The translations under genes were made by a program, and so were the position numbers. From Bacteroidia bacterium (lineage in GTDB: Bacteria > Bacteroidota > Bacteroidia > Flavobacteriales > Flavobacteriaceae), in NCBI GenBank assembly GCA_018679315.1, contig JAHHLF010000080.1, positions 1 to 39,647 on the forward strand: DNA of 39,647 nucleotides, in the 5' to 3' direction. Below the pieces are notes generated by a model. The model was given only the letters and a program-made list of their open reading frames with translations, was not told where the DNA came from and did not search any database. Positions within the stretch are counted from its first letter, which is position 1. Each line of letters begins with the position of its first letter. Of the stretch, positions 33,188 to 39,647 are shown piece by piece.

Positions 33188-33317
33188 TCTGAGTGGGGCT
33201 AACAACTATGGTTTTTCTAGAGTATAACTACGGCAGGCCTTATTTAGTATGCAGAAAATTGAGTTTTCGGACTATTATTCGATGAACCGCACCTATCGAA
33301 AATTAGCATGTTGGTTA

Positions 33318-35123
33318 TCAGCGTCTTAGCGCAAAGTGGTTATTTATGTAGGCAGCTTCTACACGTTGTCCTTGAACATCCATATAAGAAAGTTTGAACC
33401 AGTAGTCTGTCGAAGGTAATTCACGCCCGTTAAATGTGCCGTCCCATCCAACACTTTGCATGTCTAACTCCTTGATAAACATCCCATAGCGATTAAAAAT
33501 ATGGACGATCGGTTCCTGAAGGCTTTCAAGGCCTTCAATATGCCAGAAATCATTCGCCCCATCTCCATTAGGCGTAAAGAATTTTGGAAATCCAACTACA
33601 GTGATCTCTGCTGAAACAGAGCCGCATCCCTTTGGGTCGTTTATGGTAACCGTATGCAGGCCGGGGGCAACATTTGAGAATATATTGGAGGCTTGTATCG
33701 GGCCATTATCCAATTGATATTCATAGGGTACATCCAATTCTGTTAGTACCTGAATTGTGTTATTCTTTTGAAGATCTTCTACGATCACCTCATCTATGCG
33801 GGGCGCCAGTGAGATAGTTACACTAACTGTTTTAGTGATAGAACAATCAACCCCATTGCCCGAGTTTGTAACTGTAAGGGTATATTCTCCGTCCTGGCTG
33901 ACAAATATACTGGAGGTGTTTTCACCTGTACTCCACATATAGTCGTACTGTCCTATACCAGATATTTCGCCTATTTCAACACCAGTGGTCGATTCGCAGA
34001 TATACACATCAGTTTCAATATCCAGTTCCGGTGTTTGTACAACGGTCAGATCAAAGGATTGAGAGGCATCAAAGCAAGCCGGGTTTTCTTGCGAGCTGAT
34101 CCTGGCGAAAATTGTTACCGATCCTGCAGAAGGGGAATACAAGGCAGGAAGGGGATTAATTCCCAGCTGTGCATCAGTTGCATCCTCGTGATAGGTGACC
34201 ACAAAATCAGATGGATCCTGACTTCCCAGGACTTCAGCGTTTTTTACTTCCAGGTTATACGTTTCCAATCCTGAACAACTTACAGCATCAGTCATAGCTT
34301 GTGCTGTAGGTGCAGGGCTAAAAAATACCTGTACATCACTGATGAGATTATTTTGCGTTGTCCGGATCACCTCAACCCTGTACAAGGCAGAAGTTGTGAC
34401 GTTTAATGCGGGGTTCGTTTCCCCTGGAAGAAGCTGAAATCCGCTTCCTGTATCGGAATACCAGGTGTAGCTAAGCACATCAGTTGTCGTTGCATCCAAG
34501 ACAATGGGATCTCCCTCACATGCTGCTAAAGGGGGACCTAATAAGTTGCTGATTATAGAGCAATCCAATGCATCGTAGGGGTTTGTCACAAATATCTCAC
34601 CTGAAAATTGAATCGAGAATCCCGAGTTAGTATTGCTGAAATTATTGATCAGCAGGTAATAATCTTCTCCCGGACTTACATCTAACCAATCTTCGTATAA
34701 AAAAGTATCTGCATTGCCATTTGGATCTTCGCCCACGCCCATAAATGTCTCCATATCGCGATTATCAAAAAAGTTGCATCGCACCGGATCTCCCAGATTA
34801 TTGCAGTCATTAGTTTGGTACAAGGCAAAATCCCAATCCTCAGAGGAATCAAAGCCAATATTGAAACCCAATTGTCCGCTGGCGCCGGTTCTGAATCGGT
34901 ACCAGGCAGAATTAGACTCAATAGCTCCTGTGATCGTAGGTTCAAGGCATCCACTCGCTGAAGCGCCATTAAAATCGTCAATCCCATAGCCCATAGTTCC
35001 ACTATTCACCGGCGTATTGTTACAGATCGGGATTGCATTTACACAATCCGCTGATATCTGTGCAAAAAGAGTCGGGGACACGAATACGAATAAAAACCAA
35101 AAAAAGAGGGTTTTCCACCTCAT
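33318..35123 (-). CDS. T9SS type B-sorted surface protein, paralogue 2
   Basis: A 601-residue secreted protein. The signal peptide ends near TLFAQ (residue 22). The N-terminal Cys-rich domain (DCVNAIPICNNTPVN, SAWYRFRTG, DWDFALYQ, YEDWLDVSPGEDYYLLINNF) is clearly related to that of the neighbouring gene. Two further beta-sandwich repeats include a YMWSTGENTSSIFVSQDGEY unit. The C-terminal sorting domain has FFTPNGDGANDFW, FNRYGMFIKEL, GWDGTFNGRELPSTDYWF and ends HFALRR. No catalytic motif is seen, so adhesion or surface display is likely. It is upstream of paralogue 1 on the same strand, 130 bases apart. Confidence 0.88.
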   Translation of the reverse strand: MRWKTLFFWFLFVFVSPTLFAQISADCVNAIPICNNTPVNSGTMGYGIDDFNGASASGCLEPTITGAIESNSAWYRFRTGASGQLGFNIGFDSSEDWDFALYQTNDCNNLGDPVRCNFFDNRDMETFMGVGEDPNGNADTFLYEDWLDVSPGEDYYLLINNFSNTNSGFSIQFSGEIFVTNPYDALDCSIISNLLGPPLAACEGDPIVLDATTTDVLSYTWYSDTGSGFQLLPGETNPALNVTTSALYRVEVIRTTQNNLISDVQVFFSPAPTAQAMTDAVSCSGLETYNLEVKNAEVLGSQDPSDFVVTYHEDATDAQLGINPLPALYSPSAGSVTIFARISSQENPACFDASQSFDLTVVQTPELDIETDVYICESTTGVEIGEISGIGQYDYMWSTGENTSSIFVSQDGEYTLTVTNSGNGVDCSITKTVSVTISLAPRIDEVIVEDLQKNNTIQVLTELDVPYEYQLDNGPIQASNIFSNVAPGLHTVTINDPKGCGSVSAEITVVGFPKFFTPNGDGANDFWHIEGLESLQEPIVHIFNRYGMFIKELDMQSVGWDGTFNGRELPSTDYWFKLSYMDVQGQRVEAAYINNHFALRR

Positions 35124-35162
35124 GTCTAGAAAGGGCTTTGCATTATATAAAAATATGGCTAA

Positions 35163-35175
35163 GGTGTACTACACC
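35163..35175. promoter_or_regulatory. Palindrome GGTGTA-C-TACACC between T9SS gene and folE
   Basis: A perfect 6+6 inverted repeat, 40 bases upstream of the minus-strand T9SS start and 85 bases upstream of folE. TA steps extend the symmetry with one mismatch on each side. It is an operator candidate for either divergent gene. Confidence 0.4.
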
Positions 35176-35228
35176 CTAAATAATGTTGTGTATGCCCGTA
35201 AACACGATATAAAGTGCCATTTTATGTA

Positions 35229-35236
35229 TATCTTTG
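35229..35236 (+). promoter_or_regulatory. -7 box of the folE-cysS operon
   Basis: TATCTTTG, a perfect TAnnTTTG match followed by C, ends 23 bases before the folE ATG. No clear -33 TTG is seen. Confidence 0.45.
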
Positions 35237-35259
35237 CTCTTCTTTAAAGACTATTTTTA

Positions 35260-35940
35260 ATGAAATTTGACCCCGATTTAGAAGCACATTTAGATGCCCT
35301 CGGAAATGATCATGTATCGGCCTCGGAAACGACTCCTATACGGCCGGATGCCTTTGTATTGAGTGATGATGAAAAAATAGACCGGATAAGGGAAAATATC
35401 AGGGAAATAATGCTTACCCTGGGTATGGATCTGGAAGATGATAGTTTGAAGGGAACTCCCCAACGTGTGGCCAAGATGTATGTGAAAGAGATCTTTGGTG
35501 GCTTGCATCCAAAAAGACAGCCAAAACCATCTACTTTTAAGAATAAATACAAATACGGCGAAATGCTGGTAGAAAAGAATATTACTGTCTATTCTACCTG
35601 CGAACACCATTTACTACCTATAGTTGGAAAGGCGCATATTGCCTATTTGTCCAGCGGAACTGTTATTGGTCTTTCGAAAATGAACAGAATAGTGGATTAT
35701 TACGCAAAACGTCCTCAGGTTCAGGAACGAATGAATATACAGATCGTCAAGGAACTGCAAAAAGCCCTGAATACGGAAGATGTAGCCTGTGTGATCGATG
35801 CAAAACACTTGTGTGTGAACTCCAGGGGCATCAAAGATGTAGATAGCAGTACCGTTACAGCAGAGTATGGCGGTAAATTCAAAGAGGAATCGGTCAGAAG
35901 GGAATTTCTGGACTATATTAAACTGGAAACGAATTTCTAA
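35260..35940 (+). CDS. folE: GTP cyclohydrolase I
   Basis: A 226-residue enzyme converting GTP to dihydroneopterin triphosphate, first step of tetrahydrofolate/pterin synthesis. Zinc ligands C114, H117 (STCEHHLLP) and C185 (HLCVNSRG) are present, as are GTPQRVAKMY (about 66-75), YAKRPQVQERM (149-159) and the C-terminal EFLDYI. A ~30-residue N-terminal tail precedes the core. Together with folP elsewhere in the window it gives two folate steps. cysS starts 13 bases after its stop, so the two are probably co-transcribed. Confidence 0.96.
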   Translation: MKFDPDLEAHLDALGNDHVSASETTPIRPDAFVLSDDEKIDRIRENIREIMLTLGMDLEDDSLKGTPQRVAKMYVKEIFGGLHPKRQPKPSTFKNKYKYGEMLVEKNITVYSTCEHHLLPIVGKAHIAYLSSGTVIGLSKMNRIVDYYAKRPQVQERMNIQIVKELQKALNTEDVACVIDAKHLCVNSRGIKDVDSSTVTAEYGGKFKEESVRREFLDYIKLETNF

Positions 35941-35953
35941 TACCAGCCGATCT

Positions 35954-37432
35954 ATGCAGCTGTATACCAGCCAAAAGCTTCAGGTTCATAATTCTTTATC
36001 AGGAAAAAAGGAAGTCTTCACTCCTCTGAATGAAGGACATGTTGGGATGTATGTATGTGGCCCTACGGTCTATAGCAATGTGCACCTTGGTAATTGCCGG
36101 ACCTTTATGTCTTTTGACATGATCTATCGCTATCTAAAGCATTTGGGCTATAAAGTTCGTTATGTGCGAAATATTACAGATGCCGGACACCTGGAAGATG
36201 AAGGGGAACAAGAAGACAAGATCTCCAAAAAAGCGCGTCTTGAACAACTAGAACCCATGGAGGTGGTACAACGGTATACTGTTGATTTTCATCAGATACT
36301 CGAAAAATTCAACTTCTTACCACCGAGTATTGAACCTACAGCAACCGGACATATCATTGAACAAATCGAGATCATCAAAGATATTCTGGAGAAAGGATAT
36401 GCGTATGAAATGAATGGCTCTGTTTATTTCGATGTAAGTAAGTTCAACAAGAAATATACCTACGGTAAATTAAGTGGCAGAAAGCTTGAAGATATGATCA
36501 CAAATACCCGTGATCTGGCTGCTCAGGATGAAAAGCGAAATCCTCAGGATTTTGCCTTATGGAAGAAGGCCGAGCCTCAGCATATTATGCGCTGGCCATC
36601 CCCTTGGGGTGATGGTTTCCCAGGATGGCATTTAGAATGTACGGCCATGAGCACGAAGTACCTTGGCGAAACATTTGATATTCACGGAGGTGGTATGGAT
36701 CTGAAATTCCCGCACCATGAAGCAGAGATCGCACAGGCCGAAGCGAGTTATGGGCATTCACCAGTTCGCTATTGGCTTCATACCAATATGCTTACTTTAA
36801 ATGGCAAGAAAATGGCCAAATCTACCGGCAACAATATCCTGCCCAATGAAATTTTTAGTGGCCAAAATGATATTTTAAGCAAGGCTTATAGCCCATCTGC
36901 TGTTCGCTTTTTTATGATGCAAGCGCATTATTCCAGCATTCTGGACCTAAGTGATGATGCCCTCGCGGCTTCCGAAAAAGGCTACTTGAAGCTAATGGAA
37001 GCGATGAATCAGCTGGCTGATCTCCCTACAGGCAAAACCACAGATTTTGATATTACCTCCTGGAAGCAAGAGTGCTACAAAGCAATGAATGACGATTTTA
37101 ATACACCTGTCCTTATCGCACAACTTTTCGAAGCCGTACGTCAGACAAACCTTATTCATGATAGTCAGGCTTCCATATCCCAGGAAGACAAGGAAGAATT
37201 GATCCAAAGCATGTCTGTTTTTGTATATGAGATCCTTGGCTTAGAGAATAATCAGGACATGGGCCAGGATAGAGATACCTTATCAGGCCTGGTAGATCTG
37301 TTGATTGAAATTCGCAATTCTGCCCGTGCCAATAAAGACTTTGCTACATCCGATAAGATACGTGATGATCTGGCGAATCTTGGCGTTCAACTAAAGGACG
37401 GCAAAGAGGGAACCTCTTTCAGCATTAAGTAA
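35954..37432 (+). CDS. cysS: Cysteinyl-tRNA synthetase
   Basis: A 492-residue class I synthetase charging tRNA-Cys, starting at the ATG at 35954. An upstream reading to 35867 overlaps folE and is not needed. The HIGH motif is HLGN (44-47); C35 (MYVCGPTVYS), WHLECTAMS and HHEAEIAQ supply the zinc site; KMAKS (286-290) is the KMSKS motif, followed by TGN. The C-terminal helical and small domains are present and end with a normal length. It lies 13 bases after folE. Confidence 0.96.
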   Translation: MQLYTSQKLQVHNSLSGKKEVFTPLNEGHVGMYVCGPTVYSNVHLGNCRTFMSFDMIYRYLKHLGYKVRYVRNITDAGHLEDEGEQEDKISKKARLEQLEPMEVVQRYTVDFHQILEKFNFLPPSIEPTATGHIIEQIEIIKDILEKGYAYEMNGSVYFDVSKFNKKYTYGKLSGRKLEDMITNTRDLAAQDEKRNPQDFALWKKAEPQHIMRWPSPWGDGFPGWHLECTAMSTKYLGETFDIHGGGMDLKFPHHEAEIAQAEASYGHSPVRYWLHTNMLTLNGKKMAKSTGNNILPNEIFSGQNDILSKAYSPSAVRFFMMQAHYSSILDLSDDALAASEKGYLKLMEAMNQLADLPTGKTTDFDITSWKQECYKAMNDDFNTPVLIAQLFEAVRQTNLIHDSQASISQEDKEELIQSMSVFVYEILGLENNQDMGQDRDTLSGLVDLLIEIRNSARANKDFATSDKIRDDLANLGVQLKDGKEGTSFSIK

Positions 37433-37460
37433 TTTAAGTCGGTATACGGCTACTACTCAA

Positions 37461-37688
37461 ATGACCTTAAAAAAAATTCTAATAGCCCCATTTGTTTTTC
37501 TCGTCAGGGCCTACCAATTGCTTATTTCTTCATGGACACCCTCAAGCTGTCGGTATAGCCCCACTTGCTCACATTACACCCTGGAGGCATTAAAAAAACA
37601 TGGTCTGTTTAAAGGCGGGTGGCTATCAATTAAAAGAATTGCAAGCTGTCACCCCTGGGGAGGTCAGGGATATGATCCCGTTCCCTGA
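37461..37688 (+). CDS. yidD: YidD membrane protein insertion efficiency factor
   Basis: A 75-residue protein with a hydrophobic N-terminus (IAPFVFLVRAYQLLIS) and the defining motif SSCRYSPTCSHYTLEALKKHG, then RIASCHPWGGQGYDPVP, with three conserved Cys. It helps YidC-dependent insertion at the inner membrane. It sits 28 bases after cysS, not beside yidC/rnpA as in many bacteria, an arrangement seen in Bacteroidota. Confidence 0.94.
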   Translation: MTLKKILIAPFVFLVRAYQLLISSWTPSSCRYSPTCSHYTLEALKKHGLFKGGWLSIKRIASCHPWGGQGYDPVP

Positions 37689-37727
37689 TTCTTTTAACTT
37701 GACAAAAGGTTAGGAATTACACCGCGC

Positions 37728-37755
37728 TTGTCCAGAACCTATTTTAGTATCTTAG
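37728..37755 (+). promoter_or_regulatory. Possible lgt promoter
   Basis: TTG (37728-37730), 17 bases, then TATCTTAG (37748-37755), one mismatch from TAnnTTTG, ending 19 bases before the lgt ATG. The 86-base gap after yidD supports a separate start. Confidence 0.3.
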
Positions 37756-37774
37756 CGGCCAAATCATTTTTCAA

Positions 37775-38731
37775 ATGTACTTTTTAGGTTTCAACTGGAA
37801 TCCCGCAGACACCTTATTCTCCATCGGTGTACTACAAATAAAATATTATAATTTACTTTGGATCATAGCTTTTGCTGTTGGTTGGTTGATTATGAAGCGC
37901 ATCTTCAAAAACGAAAACCGACCTATTGCGCAATTAGATTCCCTTTTTGTCTATACCGTACTAGCCACCATGATCGGAGCTCGTTTAGGTCATGTTTTTT
38001 TCTATGACTGGGGCTACTATAAGAACCATTTGATTGAGATCCTTTTACCCATACGCGAGCGAGCTGGCAGTAGTCTTTTTGGATTGATCAATGGATACGA
38101 ATTCACTGGATTTGCCGGCCTGGCCAGTCATGGAGCCGCCATTGGGATCATCGTGGGAATGTACCTCTTCGTCAGAAAATATAGAGACTTCACCTTGCTC
38201 AATGTGTTGGACAGGGTTGTGATCCCTATTTCCCTGGGGGCATTTTGCATTCGGCTCGGAAACTTTTTTAATTCCGAGATCAATGGCAAGATCGTAGACT
38301 CTGGCTTTGCGTTTGCCACCCGTTTTATTCGGGATTCGGACGATATGCCAGCAAGCCGAGCCATGTCTATAACCAAAGAGAAAACGGTAAATGCAGCTTA
38401 TAACGCTATTGAAAATAATCCTGAATTTGCCTCATATTTAGAAGCGATCCCGTACAGGCACCCGGCTCAACTTTATGAAGGTATTTGTTATATCGGGGTT
38501 TTTCTGATCCTACGGCATTTCTATTGGAAAACTGAGAAAGGAGCCAAACCGGGATTTTTATTCGGCCTCTTTTTAGTTATGCTTTGGACGATACGCTTCC
38601 TTGTTGAATACGTCAAGAAAAGTCAGGGTGGTTTTGAGGAAAGTCTGGGACTATTCTCGACAGGCCAATGGCTGAGTGTACCCTTTATTTTGCTCGGACT
38701 CTATTTTGTATTCCGTAAAACCCAGAACTAG
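37775..38731 (+). CDS. lgt: Prolipoprotein diacylglyceryl transferase
   Basis: A 318-residue multi-pass inner-membrane enzyme that attaches diacylglycerol to the lipobox Cys of prelipoproteins, so it processes the GH16, GH17 and GH30 lipoproteins above. Seen: YYNLLWIIAFAVG (24-36), GARLGHVFFY (68-77), the essential His in LASHGAA (His119), the Lgt signature RLGNFFNSEINGK, and HPAQLYEG. About 25 residues longer than E. coli Lgt because of a segment around residues 185-225, typical of Bacteroidota. The next gene overlaps its stop by one base. Confidence 0.95.
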   Translation: MYFLGFNWNPADTLFSIGVLQIKYYNLLWIIAFAVGWLIMKRIFKNENRPIAQLDSLFVYTVLATMIGARLGHVFFYDWGYYKNHLIEILLPIRERAGSSLFGLINGYEFTGFAGLASHGAAIGIIVGMYLFVRKYRDFTLLNVLDRVVIPISLGAFCIRLGNFFNSEINGKIVDSGFAFATRFIRDSDDMPASRAMSITKEKTVNAAYNAIENNPEFASYLEAIPYRHPAQLYEGICYIGVFLILRHFYWKTEKGAKPGFLFGLFLVMLWTIRFLVEYVKKSQGGFEESLGLFSTGQWLSVPFILLGLYFVFRKTQN

Positions 38732-39228
38732 TGATAATCAAACTTCCAAAATCACTTTGCTATCTCCTGGCTATCATGCTTTTATTTTCTGTTGCCTGCA
38801 AGGAAGATAAGAAAGTAGTAAAAACCGAATCCGTTAGTTTCGAGAAAGAAGGAGAACTGAGCATTTTTAAAGGCGAAACAGATAGCCTGATCGCCAGGCT
38901 TGATATTGAGATCGCCAGCACTTCCTATGAGACACAAACCGGACTGATGTACAGGGATGCCATGGAAGACAACCAGGCCATGCTCTTTATTTTTGGCGAA
39001 CCGGCCTATCATTCCTTTTATATGAAGAACACCCGGTTCTCTATCGATATCATCTTCATCAATGATCAATTGCGCATCGCCAGTTTCAAGGAAAGGGCCA
39101 AACCCATGGACGAGAACGGACTGTCTTCTGAAGTACCGGTGCAATACGTCCTGGAAGTAAATGCCGGATTGGCCGAACAATGGCAGCTGGAAATAGGAGA
39201 CCGTATCTCTTATCAGGAGGCCCATTAA
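38731..39228 (+). CDS. DUF192 lipoprotein
   Basis: A 165-residue protein starting at a GTG that shares one base with the lgt stop (TAGTG). The leader ends LLFSVAC, a lipobox with Cys at about residue 23. The mature protein carries the DUF192 fold: Q-T-G-L-M-Y-R, F-Y-M-K-N-T-R-F-S-I-D-I-I-F-I, then E-V-N-A-G near the end. DUF192 has no established biochemical role. The residues after the Cys are K-E-D, which fit a Bacteroidota lipoprotein export signal, so surface exposure is possible. It is coupled to lgt and followed after 8 bases by a GNAT gene. Confidence 0.87.
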   Translation: MIIKLPKSLCYLLAIMLLFSVACKEDKKVVKTESVSFEKEGELSIFKGETDSLIARLDIEIASTSYETQTGLMYRDAMEDNQAMLFIFGEPAYHSFYMKNTRFSIDIIFINDQLRIASFKERAKPMDENGLSSEVPVQYVLEVNAGLAEQWQLEIGDRISYQEAH

Positions 39229-39236
39229 TAATCCAC

Positions 39237-39647
39237 ATGTTACTTGACGGACATAGCACAGATCGTCTCTATTTTCGGAAGCTCCGCGAATCCGACTTTC
39301 AGGATTGGCTTCCCTTCTATAAAGATCCAACAAGTACTGAATTTTGGGAAGGAATACCTGCCGACCCGGTGGTGGCTTGCAAAGAGCAATTCAGTCGGCA
39401 ATTTGATCGATACGAACGGAAAATTGGTGGCATGAATGCACTTATCGATATCACTTCCGGTAAATTAACCGGAATTTGTGGCCTTTTACTTCAGGAATTT
39501 GATGGCAAGAAAGAATGGGAGATCGGGTATTCGCTTATGCCTGAATTCCGAGGTAAAGGATTGGCTACAGAAGCTGCCCAATATTGCAAAGTCGTGGCTT
39601 TCGATACCCACCTCGCGCCCAGTCTGATCTCTATGATACATGTAGAC
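39237..39647 (+). CDS. GNAT-family N-acetyltransferase (3' end outside window)
   Basis: The first 137 codons of an acetyltransferase of the RimJ/RimL (Acetyltransf_3) type; no stop before the right edge. It starts at the ATG at 39237, reading MLLDGHSTDRLYFRKLRESD, the usual T-x-R-L-x-x-R-x-L-x-x-x-D opening. The acetyl-CoA loop is visible in EIGYSLMPEFRGKGLATEA (R/Q-x-x-G-x-G/A), and the tail (IHVD) reaches the region where N-x-x-S normally follows. Substrate unknown. It lies 8 bases after the DUF192 gene. Confidence 0.85.
   Translation, partial: MLLDGHSTDRLYFRKLRESDFQDWLPFYKDPTSTEFWEGIPADPVVACKEQFSRQFDRYERKIGGMNALIDITSGKLTGICGLLLQEFDGKKEWEIGYSLMPEFRGKGLATEAAQYCKVVAFDTHLAPSLISMIHVD

Noticed and set aside
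33278..33300. TTCGAT...ATCGAA inverted repeat between the T9SS genes
   Set aside because: Long loop, no T-run and no promoter box nearby; possibly chance.

Overview
The window looks like a chromosomal segment of a marine-type member of the Flavobacteriaceae (Bacteroidota). The clues are near-consensus TAnnTTTG -7 boxes, A-rich leaders in place of strong Shine-Dalgarno sites, type IX secretion 'type B' C-terminal domains, DUF1599, DUF3667, DUF4293 and BT_3928 family proteins, an archaeal/eukaryote-type prolyl-tRNA synthetase, and a Rho factor with a long Q/K/R/P-rich insert. Family assignments come from motifs read by eye; no database search was run.

Layout. (1) 1-1553: a TetR regulator cut by the window edge, divergent from a two-gene YeeE/YedE-type (PmpAB-like) sulfur transporter. 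(2) 1550-13065: a beta-1,3-glucan (laminarin-type) utilisation locus. A GH16 lipoprotein lies on the minus strand. Divergent from it is a five-gene run: GH149-like phosphorylase, GH17 lipoprotein, GH30 lipoprotein, GPH symporter and a GH17 without signal peptide. A convergent sugar-porter MFS gene closes the locus. (3) 13214-16769: a tight minus-strand operon DUF1599 - BT_3928 family - tpiA - prmA - clpS. (4) 16882-19373: folP - cdaA - DUF3667. (5) 19325-22877: an ABC exporter and truA on the minus strand, a YfcE-like phosphodiesterase on the plus strand, and a DUF4293 membrane protein. (6) 23069-26829: rho, then a lipoprotein / 7-TM protein / short-chain-dehydrogenase-like trio. (7) 26876-28772: rpsT, tRNA-Glu(TTC) and proS on the minus strand. 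(8) 28872-35123: an Arg/Ser-rich lipoprotein and a FadL-like outer-membrane protein, facing two paralogous T9SS-secreted proteins. (9) 35260-39647: folE - cysS - yidD - lgt - DUF192 lipoprotein - GNAT acetyltransferase (cut by the right edge).

How the glucan genes probably work together (inference): surface or periplasmic lipoproteins cut the beta-1,3 backbone (GH16, GH17) and remove beta-1,6 branches (GH30). The GPH symporter brings oligosaccharides across the inner membrane. In the cytoplasm the signal-less GH17 and the large phosphorylase convert them to glucose-1-phosphate plus shorter glucan, and the sugar-porter MFS imports free glucose. No SusC/SusD pair, GH3 beta-glucosidase or dedicated regulator is in the window, so the outer-membrane step and the regulation must lie elsewhere or differ from the usual PUL.

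The rest is mainly housekeeping. No insertion sequence, phage gene, CRISPR array, rRNA or integrase is visible. No gene-free stretch exceeds 300 bases. The longest are 2393-2651 (operator-like palindromes and a promoter box), 22878-23068, 404-576, 24656-24819, 13066-13213 (nothing convincing), 35124-35259 and 33188-33317 (nothing convincing). The best leads for new biology are the SusCD-less phosphorolytic glucan locus with its intracellular GH17, the post-rho lipoprotein/7-TM/SDR trio, the CdaA-DUF3667 coupling and the cationic Arg/Ser lipoprotein.
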